From positions 62,001 through 126,000 of the forward strand of contig NZ_FMCS01000005.1 in the NCBI RefSeq assembly GCF_900091435.1: a stretch of 64,000 bases of DNA, read 5' to 3'. This document shows, one piece after another, positions 33,699-43,505 of the stretch. The DNA is from Micromonospora chaiyaphumensis. Lineage in GTDB: Bacteria; Actinomycetota; Actinomycetes; Mycobacteriales; Micromonosporaceae. The first letter of the stretch is position 1, and each line of letters starts with the position of its first letter. The translations under genes were made by a program, and so were the position numbers. The notes below the pieces were generated by a model. It made no database searches, was not told where the DNA came from, and was given only the letters and a program-made list of their open reading frames with translations.

Positions 33699-34454
33699 GT
33701 GTCGAGCGACATCCGACCGCACGCCGCACCGCCCCTGCTGGCCCGCCTCGCCGGGGTGGCGATGGTCTCCGCCGCGCTGGTCGCCACCGGCGGCGCCGCC
33801 GCGAGCGCGGCGCCCGCCGACCCGGCGCCCACGAAGGGCCCGTGCGCGTACACGCCGACGCCGGACGAGCCGGCGGCCCGGCCGGTGCCGCTGCCGCCGG
33901 ACCCCCGCCGCACCCCCGACCGGGGCACGGTCCGCATCACGCTGCGCACCAACCAGGGGCCGATCGGGCTGACCCTCGACCGCGAGCAGGCCCCGTGCAC
34001 CGTGCAGAGCTTCCTGCACCTGGCCCGGCACAAGTTCTACGACCGGACGAACTGCCACCGGCTCACCGCGTACCCGACGCTGAAGGTGCTCCAGTGCGGC
34101 GACCCGTCCGGCACCGGCGAGGGCGGGCCGGGCTACCGGTACCGCGACGAGCTGCCGACCGACCTGCCGCCGGCGCCGACCGACCCGACCGGGGTCCGCC
34201 GCCTCTACGCGCGGGGCACCCTGGCAATGGCCAACGCCGGCCCGGACACCAACGGCAGCCAGTTCTTCCTGGTCCAGTCCGACTCGGCGCTGCGCCCGAA
34301 CTACACCGTCTTCGGCACCATCGACGCCGCCGGGCTGGCCACCCTGGACCGGATCGCGGCCGGCGGGATCGCCGCCACGCCGGAGGACCCGGCGCCGGTC
34401 GACGGCGCACCGGCCCTGCCCGTGGAGATCTGCAAGGCCACCCGGGGCCGCTGA
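33699..34454 (+). CDS. Secreted cyclophilin-type peptidyl-prolyl isomerase
   Basis: Encodes 251 residues with a signal peptide (LARLAGVAMVSAALVATGGA, Ala-rich cleavage region at about 37). The cyclophilin domain follows: GTVRITLRTNQGPIGLTLDR, FYDRTNCHRL, LKVLQCGDPSGTGEGGPGYR, LAMANAGPDTNGSQFFLV and YTVFGTID. The usual catalytic Arg of FHRV is in NCHRL. Extra cysteines (CAYTP, APCTVQS, NCHR, LQCG, EICK) suggest disulfides, fitting export. GTG 33699 has AGGGAGG seven nt upstream. It should assist folding of exported proteins. Confidence 0.88.
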   Translation: MSSDIRPHAAPPLLARLAGVAMVSAALVATGGAAASAAPADPAPTKGPCAYTPTPDEPAARPVPLPPDPRRTPDRGTVRITLRTNQGPIGLTLDREQAPCTVQSFLHLARHKFYDRTNCHRLTAYPTLKVLQCGDPSGTGEGGPGYRYRDELPTDLPPAPTDPTGVRRLYARGTLAMANAGPDTNGSQFFLVQSDSALRPNYTVFGTIDAAGLATLDRIAAGGIAATPEDPAPVDGAPALPVEICKATRGR

Positions 34455-34482
34455 CCCCCGGGGTCCGGTCCCGAACCGGAAG

Positions 34483-34520
34483 CGCCCGGCCGGTCGGCGT
34501 CTCCGCCGCCCGGCCGGGCG
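34483..34520. terminator. Hairpin between convergent cyclophilin and snapalysin genes
   Basis: An 11-bp perfect stem (CGCCCGGCCGG at 34483-34493 and its complement at 34510-34520) with a 16-nt loop is followed by TCCTTT on the plus strand. It lies between the two stop codons. Confidence 0.7.
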
Positions 34521-34537
34521 TCCTTTCGTGGAACCGG

Positions 34538-35104
34538 TCAGCGCTGGGCGCCCGCCGCGACGGGGGCCGGCCAGCTGCCGGTGAAGACCTGCGGCGTCGT
34601 CGCGCTGCGGGCCGCGAAGCCGAACAGCGAGTCGACCCGGGCGGCCTCGGTGGTGCTCGGGTACGGGTTGGTGCAGCTGGTGCCGGCGCTGCCGCCGGAC
34701 ATCAGGATCGCGCAGTTGCCGTTGTAGTTGTCGGGCAGGCCGAGGATGTGCCCGATCTCGTGGGTCATGATGCGCAACGGCGAGTACTGCTGCGCCTGGT
34801 AGTAGTCGATGACGACGCGGCCGTTGCCGAGGCTGGTGCGCTGGGCGTAGGAGCCGCCGCCGTAGGTGTAGTAGATCATCAGGTTCGAGCCGCACTGCGC
34901 CATGTTGATGTTGTTCGTGCGGTTGTTCCAGATCGAGGCGGCCTGGACGGCGTAGCTGGCGAACGGCCCGGCCTGGCTGGTGTTGTAGCAGACGTTGCGG
35001 ACGGCCGCGGCGGCCGGCGCCGCGTCGACGCTGACGGCGCCCAGCGCCGCCAGTGCCGCGGTGGCGACGGTGGCGAGGAACCGGGTGACCTTGGGCAGAC
35101 GCAT
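34538..35104 (-). CDS. Snapalysin (small extracellular neutral metalloprotease)
   Basis: Encodes 188 residues. A signal peptide covers about residues 1-34. The mature enzyme has the M7 zinc motif HEIGHILGLPD (115-125), where the third ligand is Asp rather than His, the diagnostic feature of snapalysin. Two cysteine pairs are likely (C39/C71 and the two in GNCAILMSG and GTSCTNPYP). It is full length without a long propeptide. In Streptomyces the gene is usually divergent from a LysR activator; none is adjacent here. ATG 35104 has AAGGAG about 8 nt upstream. Confidence 0.93.
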   Translation of the reverse strand: MRLPKVTRFLATVATAALAALGAVSVDAAPAAAAVRNVCYNTSQAGPFASYAVQAASIWNNRTNNINMAQCGSNLMIYYTYGGGSYAQRTSLGNGRVVIDYYQAQQYSPLRIMTHEIGHILGLPDNYNGNCAILMSGGSAGTSCTNPYPSTTEAARVDSLFGFAARSATTPQVFTGSWPAPVAAGAQR

Positions 35105-35147
35105 CGCTCACGCTCCTTGTGGGACGGGGTCGAGCGGGGACCGGCCC

Positions 35148-35177
35148 AGCCTATATATCGGCTTACATCGATATCAA
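35148..35177 (-). promoter_or_regulatory. Snapalysin promoter with internal inverted repeat
   Basis: On the minus strand TTGATA (35177-35172) and TAGGCT (35153-35148) are 18 nt apart. Between them sits the inverted repeat ATATCG-N8-CGATAT (35155-35160 and 35169-35174). A factor bound there would occlude the spacer, so regulated expression is likely. Confidence 0.5.
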
Positions 35178-35276
35178 GCATTGACGGAAATCACTTCGAT
35201 GAGAGGGCTGGCATGATCCGTCCGAATCGGGGGTAGAAGGACGTCTCTGCATCTCGACCGCGGGAAGGAGGCGGTC

Positions 35277-35690
35277 ATGCCGTTCCCCGACGGAGCCGAC
35301 GGACAGCGGAGGGCCACCCCGCCACCGGCCGGCGTCCCGCCCATGTACGTGCGGTACCTGCGCGACCGGCTGCTGGAGGCCGAGGCCGGCCTCACGGCGA
35401 TGAGCGAGCGGTACGAGCGGACCAAGGCCGGTTTCGACCGCCGCTACGCGCGCCGGGGCATCACCCCCGACACCGACATCGTCGGCTACGTCAACGCCAA
35501 GGCGTTGAACCCGGAGCTGAAGTTCTGGTACGCCAAGGTGGAGCACTTCCAGCGCGAGCTGGCCGCCTACGGCGCCGCGCTGACCGGGCTGGCGGCGGCC
35601 GACCGGTTGCTCGCCGCGGAGGGCCCGCGGATTCCCGCGGACCGGCAGCGGTCCCGCACCGGCCGGCCGAACCTGAACCGGGTCGGCTGA
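35277..35690 (+). CDS. Small conserved-looking helical protein, unknown
   Basis: Encodes 137 residues. I do not recognise a family. After a Pro-rich start, residues about 22-110 are helical and charged (YVRYLRDRLLEAEAGLTAMS, FDRRYARRGITPDTDIVGYV, LKFWYAKVEHFQRELAAYGA), suggesting a helical hairpin or coiled coil. The last 20 residues are basic and disordered. No signal peptide or membrane segment. ATG 35277 is well supported by AAGGAGG at 35265-35271. It precedes the DUF2804 gene but the latter appears to have its own promoter. Confidence 0.65.
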   Translation: MPFPDGADGQRRATPPPAGVPPMYVRYLRDRLLEAEAGLTAMSERYERTKAGFDRRYARRGITPDTDIVGYVNAKALNPELKFWYAKVEHFQRELAAYGAALTGLAAADRLLAAEGPRIPADRQRSRTGRPNLNRVG

Positions 35691-35716
35691 CCGGTCTCGG
35701 GCGCGGCCCGAGCCGG

Positions 35717-35722
35717 TAGCCT
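35717..35722 (+). promoter_or_regulatory. TAGCCT -10 element, leaderless signature
   Basis: TAGCCT is followed by 6 nt and ATG 35729, with no Shine-Dalgarno, as expected for a leaderless transcript of the DUF2804 gene. Confidence 0.5.
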
Positions 35723-35728
35723 GCGTCG

Positions 35729-36706
35729 ATGACGCACGAGCGGGAGATCACCGAGCCGGTCGACCTGTGCCGGCCGGACGGGCGGTTGAACCCGGCGGCG
35801 GTGGGCTGGAGCCGGCGGCCGCTGCACCGGGCGAACCTGCGCGGCTGGGGTCGGGCCAAGCGCTGGGAGCACTGGGGCGTCGTCACACCGACCCACATCC
35901 TCGGCCTGGTGGCGTCGTCGCTGGACTACGCCGGCGTGCACAGCCTCTACCTGCTCGACCGCCGCACCGGGATCGAGCGGACGACTGAGGCCGTCGTCCC
36001 GTTCGCCCGCGGCGCGGTGCTGCCGCCGGTCAGCGGGGCGGGCGCCGTGCGGGCCCGCGGCGGCGGCCTGATCGTCGAGATCGACCAGCGCCCCGACGGC
36101 AGCGCCATCCGGGCCACCGCACCGGGCGTCGAGGTGGACCTGGTGGTGCCGCTGCCGCCCGGGCACGAGTCGCTGGGCGTGGTGGTGCCGTGGAGCACCC
36201 GCCGGTTCCAGTACACCCACAAGGACATCGGCCGGCCGGTGCGCGGCACGCTCCGGGTGGACGGCACCGCGTACCCGGTGGGCGCCGAGTCGTTCGCGGC
36301 GCTCGACCACGGGCGCGGCAAGTGGCGGTACGCGGTGAGCTGGAACTGGGCGGCCGGCAGCGCACCGGGCCGCGCCATCCAGCTCGGTGGCAAGTGGACC
36401 GACGGGACGGGCGCGACCGAGAACGCGGTCTTCGTCGACGGGCGGCTCCACAAGATCGGCGCCGACCTGGCCTGGAGCTACGACCGGGCCGACTGGCTGC
36501 GGCCGTGGCGCGTCGCCGGCGACCGCGTGGACGTCACGTTCCACCCGTTCCACGAGCGCGTGGCGCGCACCAACCTCGGCGTGCTGGCGGGGGAGACCCA
36601 CCAGTGCTTCGGGCACTTCACCGGGTGGGCCGCCACCGACGACGGCGAGCGGGTGGACCTCGACGGCCTGGTCGGCTGGGCGGAGGAGGCCCGCAACCGC
36701 TGGTGA
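35729..36706 (+). CDS. DUF2804 protein
   Basis: Encodes 325 residues matching the DUF2804 layout: an N-terminal LCRPDGRLNPAAVGWSRRPL, RWEHWGVVTPTHILGLVAS, SLYLLDRRTG, a central HKDIGRPVRGTLRV and FAALDHGRGKWRYAVSWNWA, ending with VDVTFHPFHERVARTNLGVL. The family is widespread; its biochemical activity is unknown to me, although the fold appears to be a beta-rich barrel. No signal peptide. Convergent with the chitinase gene, separated by a perfect hairpin. Confidence 0.82.
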   Translation: MTHEREITEPVDLCRPDGRLNPAAVGWSRRPLHRANLRGWGRAKRWEHWGVVTPTHILGLVASSLDYAGVHSLYLLDRRTGIERTTEAVVPFARGAVLPPVSGAGAVRARGGGLIVEIDQRPDGSAIRATAPGVEVDLVVPLPPGHESLGVVVPWSTRRFQYTHKDIGRPVRGTLRVDGTAYPVGAESFAALDHGRGKWRYAVSWNWAAGSAPGRAIQLGGKWTDGTGATENAVFVDGRLHKIGADLAWSYDRADWLRPWRVAGDRVDVTFHPFHERVARTNLGVLAGETHQCFGHFTGWAATDDGERVDLDGLVGWAEEARNRW

Positions 36707-36711
36707 CGGCG

Positions 36712-36747
36712 GATCCCCGCCGCGCCCGGGCCGGCGCGGCGGGGATC
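36712..36747. terminator. Perfect 15-bp hairpin between DUF2804 and chitinase genes
   Basis: Arms 36712-36726 and 36733-36747 are perfectly complementary over 15 bp with a 6-nt loop. It lies 5 nt after the DUF2804 stop (36706) and 11 nt beyond the chitinase stop (36759), so it can serve both directions. Confidence 0.8.
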
Positions 36748-36758
36748 ACGGCCGGTGC

Positions 36759-38138
36759 TCAGGCCGGCAGCCGCCAGACCTGGTTGGCGCCGCCGAAGCA
36801 GTCCCAGATCTGCAGCCGGGTGCCGTTGGCGGAGCTGTTGTCGGTGGCGTCGAGGCACTTGTTCGACTGCGGGTTGCGCAGGGTGCCGTTGGACTGGGCC
36901 TGCCAGACCTGGGCGCCGGTGCCGTTGCAGTCCCAGAGCTGTACCTTCGCCCCGTTGGCGGTGGAGCCGCTGGCGATGTCGGCGCACTTGCCCAGCGCCC
37001 GCAGGGTGCCGTCGCCGGCCACCGTCCAGCTCTGCGCGGCCGTGCCGTTGCAGGTGTAGAGCTGGATCGCCGTGCCGTTGGCGGTGCCGGCCGCGGCGAC
37101 GTCGACGCACTTGCCGCCGATGCCGGTGATCGGGCCGGTCCGCCCGCTCGGCGGCGGGGTGCCGCCACCCATGACGGTGTCGTAGATCGCGCTGACCAGC
37201 GAGGTGGAGCCCGTGGTGTCCTGGGACAGCTCCCAGTTCATCATCCCGCCGGCGTTGGCCAGCGCCCACTGGGTCTTGCGCTTCACGGTCGGCACGCCGT
37301 TGTAGCACTGCTGCGCGCCGCTCACCGTCGTGCAGTCGCGGTTGGCGTTGGCCGGGTCCATGCCGACCAGCGCGGAGTAGGTGTAGTAGCCGGGCCGGCT
37401 GTAGAAGGGCACGCCGAGCACCGCCTTGGCGGCCGGCAGGCCGCGCGACTTCCACCCGTTGACGCTGCTGATCGACCAGTCGTAGTTGGCGTGCGGGCTG
37501 CCGCCGTCGTACGCCATGATGTTCAGCCAGTCGACGGCGCCGAAGACCGCCGGTTGCACCCCGTCGACGTAGTAGCCCTCGGAGACCACGGCCGCGGTGA
37601 GCAGCTTGCCGCGGCTGTGCAGCGCGCTGCCGAGCTGCTGCATGAGCAGTGTGTAGTTGTTGGCCGAGGCGCCCGGGTCGGGATATTCCCAGTCGATGTC
37701 GACGCCGTCGAGGTTGTACTGGTTGACGAAGTTGACCACGTTGGTGACGAAGGCGCCGCGGGCGCCGGAGTTCGCGGCGAGCGCCTCGAACGCGGAGTCG
37801 TTGCCGTCGTTCCAGCCGCCGATGGCGATGGACACCTTGACGTTGCCGGCGTGCCCGAGCGACACCAGCGAGGAGAGCTTGCTGGGGTTCTCCACCGGAC
37901 GCAGGCTGCCGTCGTTGTTGGGCAGCACGAACGCGTAGTTGATGTGGGTGAGCTTGCCGTACTGGATGCTGTTGACGCTGCCGCTCCAGGACGGCATGTA
38001 GCCGACGCTCTTGAAGTTGTTCGGCAGCACGACGGCCTCGGCGGCGGTCGGGGTCAGCGCGAGCGTGGCGGCGGCGGTGGCGAGCGCGAGCAGGCCGGCG
38101 GCCACGGGGGAGCGGCGGCGGGGGTGTGGTGCGGACAT
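36759..38138 (-). CDS. Secreted GH18 chitinase with ricin-type beta-trefoil lectin
   Basis: Encodes 459 residues. The signal peptide ends near residue 35 (TPTAAEA). The GH18 barrel follows: FKSVGYMPSWSGSVNSIQYG, VSIAIGGWND, and the catalytic DGVDIDWEYP with the acid/base Glu. A PPSG linker leads to a C-terminal ricin B-type trefoil (about 335-459) with three repeats ending in QSW, QVW and QVW. It should cleave chitin or related GlcNAc polymers and bind carbohydrate through the trefoil. ATG 38138 has GGGAAGG upstream. A strong promoter lies about 113 bp upstream. Confidence 0.93.
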   Translation of the reverse strand: MSAPHPRRRSPVAAGLLALATAAATLALTPTAAEAVVLPNNFKSVGYMPSWSGSVNSIQYGKLTHINYAFVLPNNDGSLRPVENPSKLSSLVSLGHAGNVKVSIAIGGWNDGNDSAFEALAANSGARGAFVTNVVNFVNQYNLDGVDIDWEYPDPGASANNYTLLMQQLGSALHSRGKLLTAAVVSEGYYVDGVQPAVFGAVDWLNIMAYDGGSPHANYDWSISSVNGWKSRGLPAAKAVLGVPFYSRPGYYTYSALVGMDPANANRDCTTVSGAQQCYNGVPTVKRKTQWALANAGGMMNWELSQDTTGSTSLVSAIYDTVMGGGTPPPSGRTGPITGIGGKCVDVAAAGTANGTAIQLYTCNGTAAQSWTVAGDGTLRALGKCADIASGSTANGAKVQLWDCNGTGAQVWQAQSNGTLRNPQSNKCLDATDNSSANGTRLQIWDCFGGANQVWRLPA

Positions 38139-38250
38139 CGAGGGCCTTCCCGGTGCAGGGGGCGCCGTAGCGCCCGTCGGCGCTGGTCGGGGCCGGCGCC
38201 GGCGGGCGGTACGGGTCGGACGGGGGACGGTCTTCCTCGAGGTGGACCAA

Positions 38251-38279
38251 ATATTAAAGAGTATTAACTAAGCCGTCAA
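38251..38279 (-). promoter_or_regulatory. Near-consensus chitinase promoter
   Basis: On the minus strand TTGACG (38279-38274) and TAATAT (38256-38251) are separated by 17 nt, close to the vegetative consensus and the best-looking promoter in the window. A direct repeat TATTAA (38252-38257 and 38262-38267, 10 bp apart) overlaps the -10. Start is about 113 nt downstream, so a long 5' leader is implied. Confidence 0.65.
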
Positions 38280-38309
38280 TGATGGCCCTCGATGAATCGG
38301 CGGGGACGC

Positions 38310-39410
38310 TCAGCGCAGGCGGACCGGACCGGCGTCGATGCGGACGCGAAACAGCGCGTACGGCTTGCGCCGCAGGTCCGTGCCGCCCTGGTACTTCGCC
38401 TGCCGGTGCAGCTGGTTGGCGGTGACGTAGAGGTGGCCGTCGGCGGCCACGGACATCGTGTCGGGCCAGAGCAGCCGCGGGTCGTGCACCACGGTCTCGA
38501 ACTCGCCGTCGGCCCGCCGCCGCAGCACCGCGTTGTGCTCGTAGGAGGTCAGGTAGAACGCGCCGGAGTCGTCGGTCTCCAGGCCGTCCGAGCCGCCGCC
38601 CTTGTCGCCCTCGTCCACCACCGTGGCGGCCACCTGCTCCTCGCGCAGGGTCCGGTCGGCGAGCGCGTCCGTCGCCACGCTGTACCAGCGGCGTGAGGCG
38701 AGCGGGCAGTAGTGCAGCCGGGAGCCGTCGGCGGAGATGGCGATGCCGTCCGAGCCCATGGCGATCGGCTTCGGCGGCCCGTCGGCCGGGCGCTCCAGCA
38801 GCGGCCGCCCCTCCACGACCGGCCGGAAGGAGTGCAGCGGCTCGGCCTTGGTGGACGGGTGGTCGTGCAGGCGTCGCCACGACGCGCCGGTGGCCAGGTC
38901 CACCACGACGATGCCGTTCGGGCCGGAGTCGGAGGAGTCGGTGAGGTAGGCGAGGCCGGCGTCGCCCCGGCGCAGGTCGAAGCGCACGTCGTTGAGGTAG
39001 GTGGTGGGCAGCGCCACGTCGGTCGGGAAGGTGATCACCTGCCCGACGGTGTCGGTGTCCAGGTCGACCCGGACGAGCTTCGGCCCGCCCGGCTTCGTCG
39101 GCTGGAACATCGGGCTGCCGGTGTCGACCACCCAGAGCCGGTCGGCCGGGTCCACCACGATGCTCTGCACCGAGACGAAGGCGTTCGCGTCGTCGTCCCC
39201 GGACGGGCTGTTCCAGGCCTCGTCCGGGTAGGGGGCCTCCCGGCCGTCGCGCAGTTCGACGACGGTGGCCGGCACCTCGTCCCCCCACTGCGGGAAGTTC
39301 ACGAAGACCCGGCCGGTGTGCGACACGCTCACGCCGGTGGGCATCGGCCCGGTGAAGGTGTGCACGAGTTCGAGATCGCCGACCGGCTCGTCGCCCATGG
39401 GCCCGTTCAT
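38310..39410 (-). CDS. Major royal jelly/SMP-30-like beta-propeller protein
   Basis: Encodes 366 residues. The family pattern is evident: GVSVSHTGRVFVNFPQW, VQSIVVDPADRLWVVDTGSP, TYLNDVRFDL, AYLTDSSDSGPNGIVVVDL, GSDGIAISADGSRLHYCPLA and DGLETDDSGAFYLTSYEHNA. This corresponds to the royal-jelly/yellow group of six-bladed propellers related to SMP-30 lactonases. No signal peptide is visible, so it is probably cytoplasmic; the reaction is unknown. ATG 39410 has AGGAG about 6 nt upstream. It follows the catalase gene on the same strand behind a terminator. Confidence 0.83.
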   Translation of the reverse strand: MNGPMGDEPVGDLELVHTFTGPMPTGVSVSHTGRVFVNFPQWGDEVPATVVELRDGREAPYPDEAWNSPSGDDDANAFVSVQSIVVDPADRLWVVDTGSPMFQPTKPGGPKLVRVDLDTDTVGQVITFPTDVALPTTYLNDVRFDLRRGDAGLAYLTDSSDSGPNGIVVVDLATGASWRRLHDHPSTKAEPLHSFRPVVEGRPLLERPADGPPKPIAMGSDGIAISADGSRLHYCPLASRRWYSVATDALADRTLREEQVAATVVDEGDKGGGSDGLETDDSGAFYLTSYEHNAVLRRRADGEFETVVHDPRLLWPDTMSVAADGHLYVTANQLHRQAKYQGGTDLRRKPYALFRVRIDAGPVRLR

Positions 39411-39476
39411 CCGCCGCTCCTGACTGTGAGGCCCCCGTCCTTCCCGCCGGACCCGGGCACAAACGTCGGCGGCACG

Positions 39477-39513
39477 CCGAAGGGGCGGCCCCCGTCCGGA
39501 GCCGCCCCTTCGG
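39477..39513 (-). terminator. Hairpin after catalase gene
   Basis: A perfect 13-bp stem (CCGAAGGGGCGGC at 39477-39489 and its complement at 39501-39513) with an 11-nt loop lies 7 nt past the catalase stop. Confidence 0.75.
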
Positions 39514-39520
39514 GCAGGGG

Positions 39521-41782
<2,262 letters not shown>

Positions 41783-41818
41783 CAGGACCTGTCCTCCATG
41801 CGGCGAAATGACCAGGTC

Positions 41819-41837
41819 CTCAGGGCCCTACCCTGAG
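41819..41837 (-). terminator. Short hairpin between PPTase and catalase genes
   Basis: CTCAGGG (41819-41825) and CCCTGAG (41831-41837) form a 7-bp stem with a 5-nt loop, about 20 nt after the PPTase stop and 37 nt before the catalase ATG. It could be a weak terminator or part of catalase control. Confidence 0.35.
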
Positions 41838-41857
41838 CCGCAGGCGGCAAACGCCGA

Positions 41858-42517
41858 TCAGCGGGGCACGGCCACCGCGGTGAGGACCAGGCCGTCGGCG
41901 ACCAGCCACCGGCCGTGCAGCGCGGCCAGCGGCGGGCCGCCGTCGGCGCGGGTGGCGTCGACCAGCACCCGGGCCGTGAACCTGCCCGCGGCCGGGTCGA
42001 CGGACAGTTCGGCGTCCTCGAAACCGAGCCAGCGGCCGGTCAGCGGGTACCACGCCTTGTAGACCGACTCCTTGGCGCTGAACAGCAGCCGGTCCCAGTG
42101 CACGGCCGGGTGGGCGGCGCGCAGCCCGGCCAGCGACTCCGGCTCGCCGGCCGTGGTGACCACCCCGGTCACGCCGTCGGGCAGCGGCTCGTGCGGCTCG
42201 GCGTCGATGCCGAGCCCGGCCAGCGCGGTGTCCCGGGCGACCGCCGCGGCCCGGTAGCCGGCGCAGTGCGTGATGCTGCCGACCACGCCCGCCGGCCAGC
42301 GCGGCTCCCGCTTCGGGCCGGGGCGGATCGGCGCCGGGGCGTACCCGAGGCGGGACAGGGCCTCCCGGGCGCAGCGGCGGGCCGTGACGAACTCGCGCCG
42401 GCGGGCCTCCACGGCGCGGGCGAGCAGGTCCTCCTCGCCGGGCCACGGGGCCTCGCCCGGGATGTCGGAGAACGCCTCGACGGCGGCCGCCTCCGGCGGG
42501 AGCAGGGTCTCGATCAC
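41858..42517 (-). CDS. 4'-phosphopantetheinyl transferase, Sfp/EntD type
   Basis: Encodes 219 residues. The signatures are GSITHCAGYRAAAVA, GIDAEP (metal-binding Asp105 and Glu107) and FSAKESVYKAWYP (Glu150, Lys154). The pattern is that of EntD-like enzymes that activate carrier proteins of polyketide, peptide and fatty-acid synthases with CoA. No carrier-protein gene is in the window, so it probably serves pathways elsewhere in the genome. The GTG at 42517 overlaps the stop of the metallophosphoesterase gene (GTGA), so the two are co-translated. Confidence 0.9.
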   Translation of the reverse strand: MIETLLPPEAAAVEAFSDIPGEAPWPGEEDLLARAVEARRREFVTARRCAREALSRLGYAPAPIRPGPKREPRWPAGVVGSITHCAGYRAAAVARDTALAGLGIDAEPHEPLPDGVTGVVTTAGEPESLAGLRAAHPAVHWDRLLFSAKESVYKAWYPLTGRWLGFEDAELSVDPAAGRFTARVLVDATRADGGPPLAALHGRWLVADGLVLTAVAVPR

Positions 42518-43347
42518 GTGGCACCGCCGAGGATGCGCCGCATCGGCCGCGGCTCGCCGCCCCGCCGGCCCCACTCGCGCGGGTAGCCCAGCGACACCTC
42601 CTCGAAGCGCACCCCGTCGTGGTGGGTGGTGCGGGGGATGTGCAGGTGCCCGTAGACCGCCACGGCGGCGCGGTGCCGCAGGTGCCAGTCGGCCGTGCGG
42701 TCGGTGCCGCACCACTGGGCGAACTCCGGGTACCAGAGCACGTCGGTGGGCTGGCGGACCAGCGGCCAGTGGTTGACCAGCACGGTCGGCAGCGCCGGGT
42801 CGGCGGCCGCCAGCCGCCGCTCGGTCTCGGCGACCCGCTCCCAGCACCAGGACTCCCGGTCCGGGTGCGGGTCGGGGTGCAGCAGCACCTCGTCGGTGCA
42901 CACCACCCCCGCCGCGTACGCCGCGCGCAGCGACTCGTCCTTGCTGGTCGTGCCCGGGGCGCGGAACGAGTAGTCGTAGAGCAGGAACAGCGGCGCCACG
43001 GTGACCGGCCCGCCCGCGCCGCGCCACACCGGATAGTCGTCCTCCGGGGTGAGCACGCCCAGGTCGCGGCACATGCCGACCAGCGCGTCGTAGCGGGCCC
43101 GGCCGCGCAGCGTCACCGGGTCGGCCGGGTGGGTCCACAGCTCGTGGTTGCCGGGCACCCACACCACCTGGGCGAACCGGTCGCGGAGCTGCCGCAGGGT
43201 CCGCTCGACGTCCGCGAACACCTCGCCGACGTCACCGGCCACGATCAGCCAGTCGTCCGGCGACTCCGGCCGCAGGCCGTCCACGACCGTCCGGTTCTCG
43301 GCGTACGACACGTGGAGGTCACTGACCGCGAACAGCGCACCCGTCAC
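42514..43347 (-). CDS. Calcineurin-like metallophosphoesterase
   Basis: Encodes 277 residues. The dimetal motifs are in order: FAVSDLHVSY (DxH), IVAGDVGEVF (GD), VWVPGNHELW (GNHE), VLVNHWPLV and VYGHLHIPR (GHxH). It is a cytoplasmic phosphoesterase with unknown substrate. The GTG at 43347 starts the first strand; the Shine-Dalgarno is weak and the open frame runs 120 nt further upstream without homology. It is coupled to the PPTase gene by a GTGA overlap; I recall this pairing in other actinomycetes, and the functional link is not known. Confidence 0.86.
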   Translation of the reverse strand: MTGALFAVSDLHVSYAENRTVVDGLRPESPDDWLIVAGDVGEVFADVERTLRQLRDRFAQVVWVPGNHELWTHPADPVTLRGRARYDALVGMCRDLGVLTPEDDYPVWRGAGGPVTVAPLFLLYDYSFRAPGTTSKDESLRAAYAAGVVCTDEVLLHPDPHPDRESWCWERVAETERRLAAADPALPTVLVNHWPLVRQPTDVLWYPEFAQWCGTDRTADWHLRHRAAVAVYGHLHIPRTTHHDGVRFEEVSLGYPREWGRRGGEPRPMRRILGGAT

Positions 43348-43392
43348 CCCGTCGATCTTGCCAGCGCCGACGCCGGATCGGTAGGCGCGGAC

Positions 43393-43422
43393 TTGAACGG
43401 TGTCGCAGGTCCGACGCAGAAT
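43393..43422 (+). promoter_or_regulatory. Candidate promoter of nucleotidyltransferase gene
   Basis: TTGAAC (43393-43398) and CAGAAT (43417-43422) are 18 nt apart, about 84 bp upstream of the ATG at 43506, in the divergent gap with the metallophosphoesterase gene. Confidence 0.35.
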
Positions 43423-43505
43423 GGCGGGCATCGGTGTCGCGACCCCGGCGGCGGCGCAGGGCCGCACGGGCTGAAACGTCGACTCTTCACGGAAGGGGCG
43501 ACGGC

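Noticed and set aside
38139..38309. DasR-type operator upstream of the chitinase gene
   Set aside because: Only TGGTCCACC is seen, without the palindromic TGGTCTAGACCA-type partner half.
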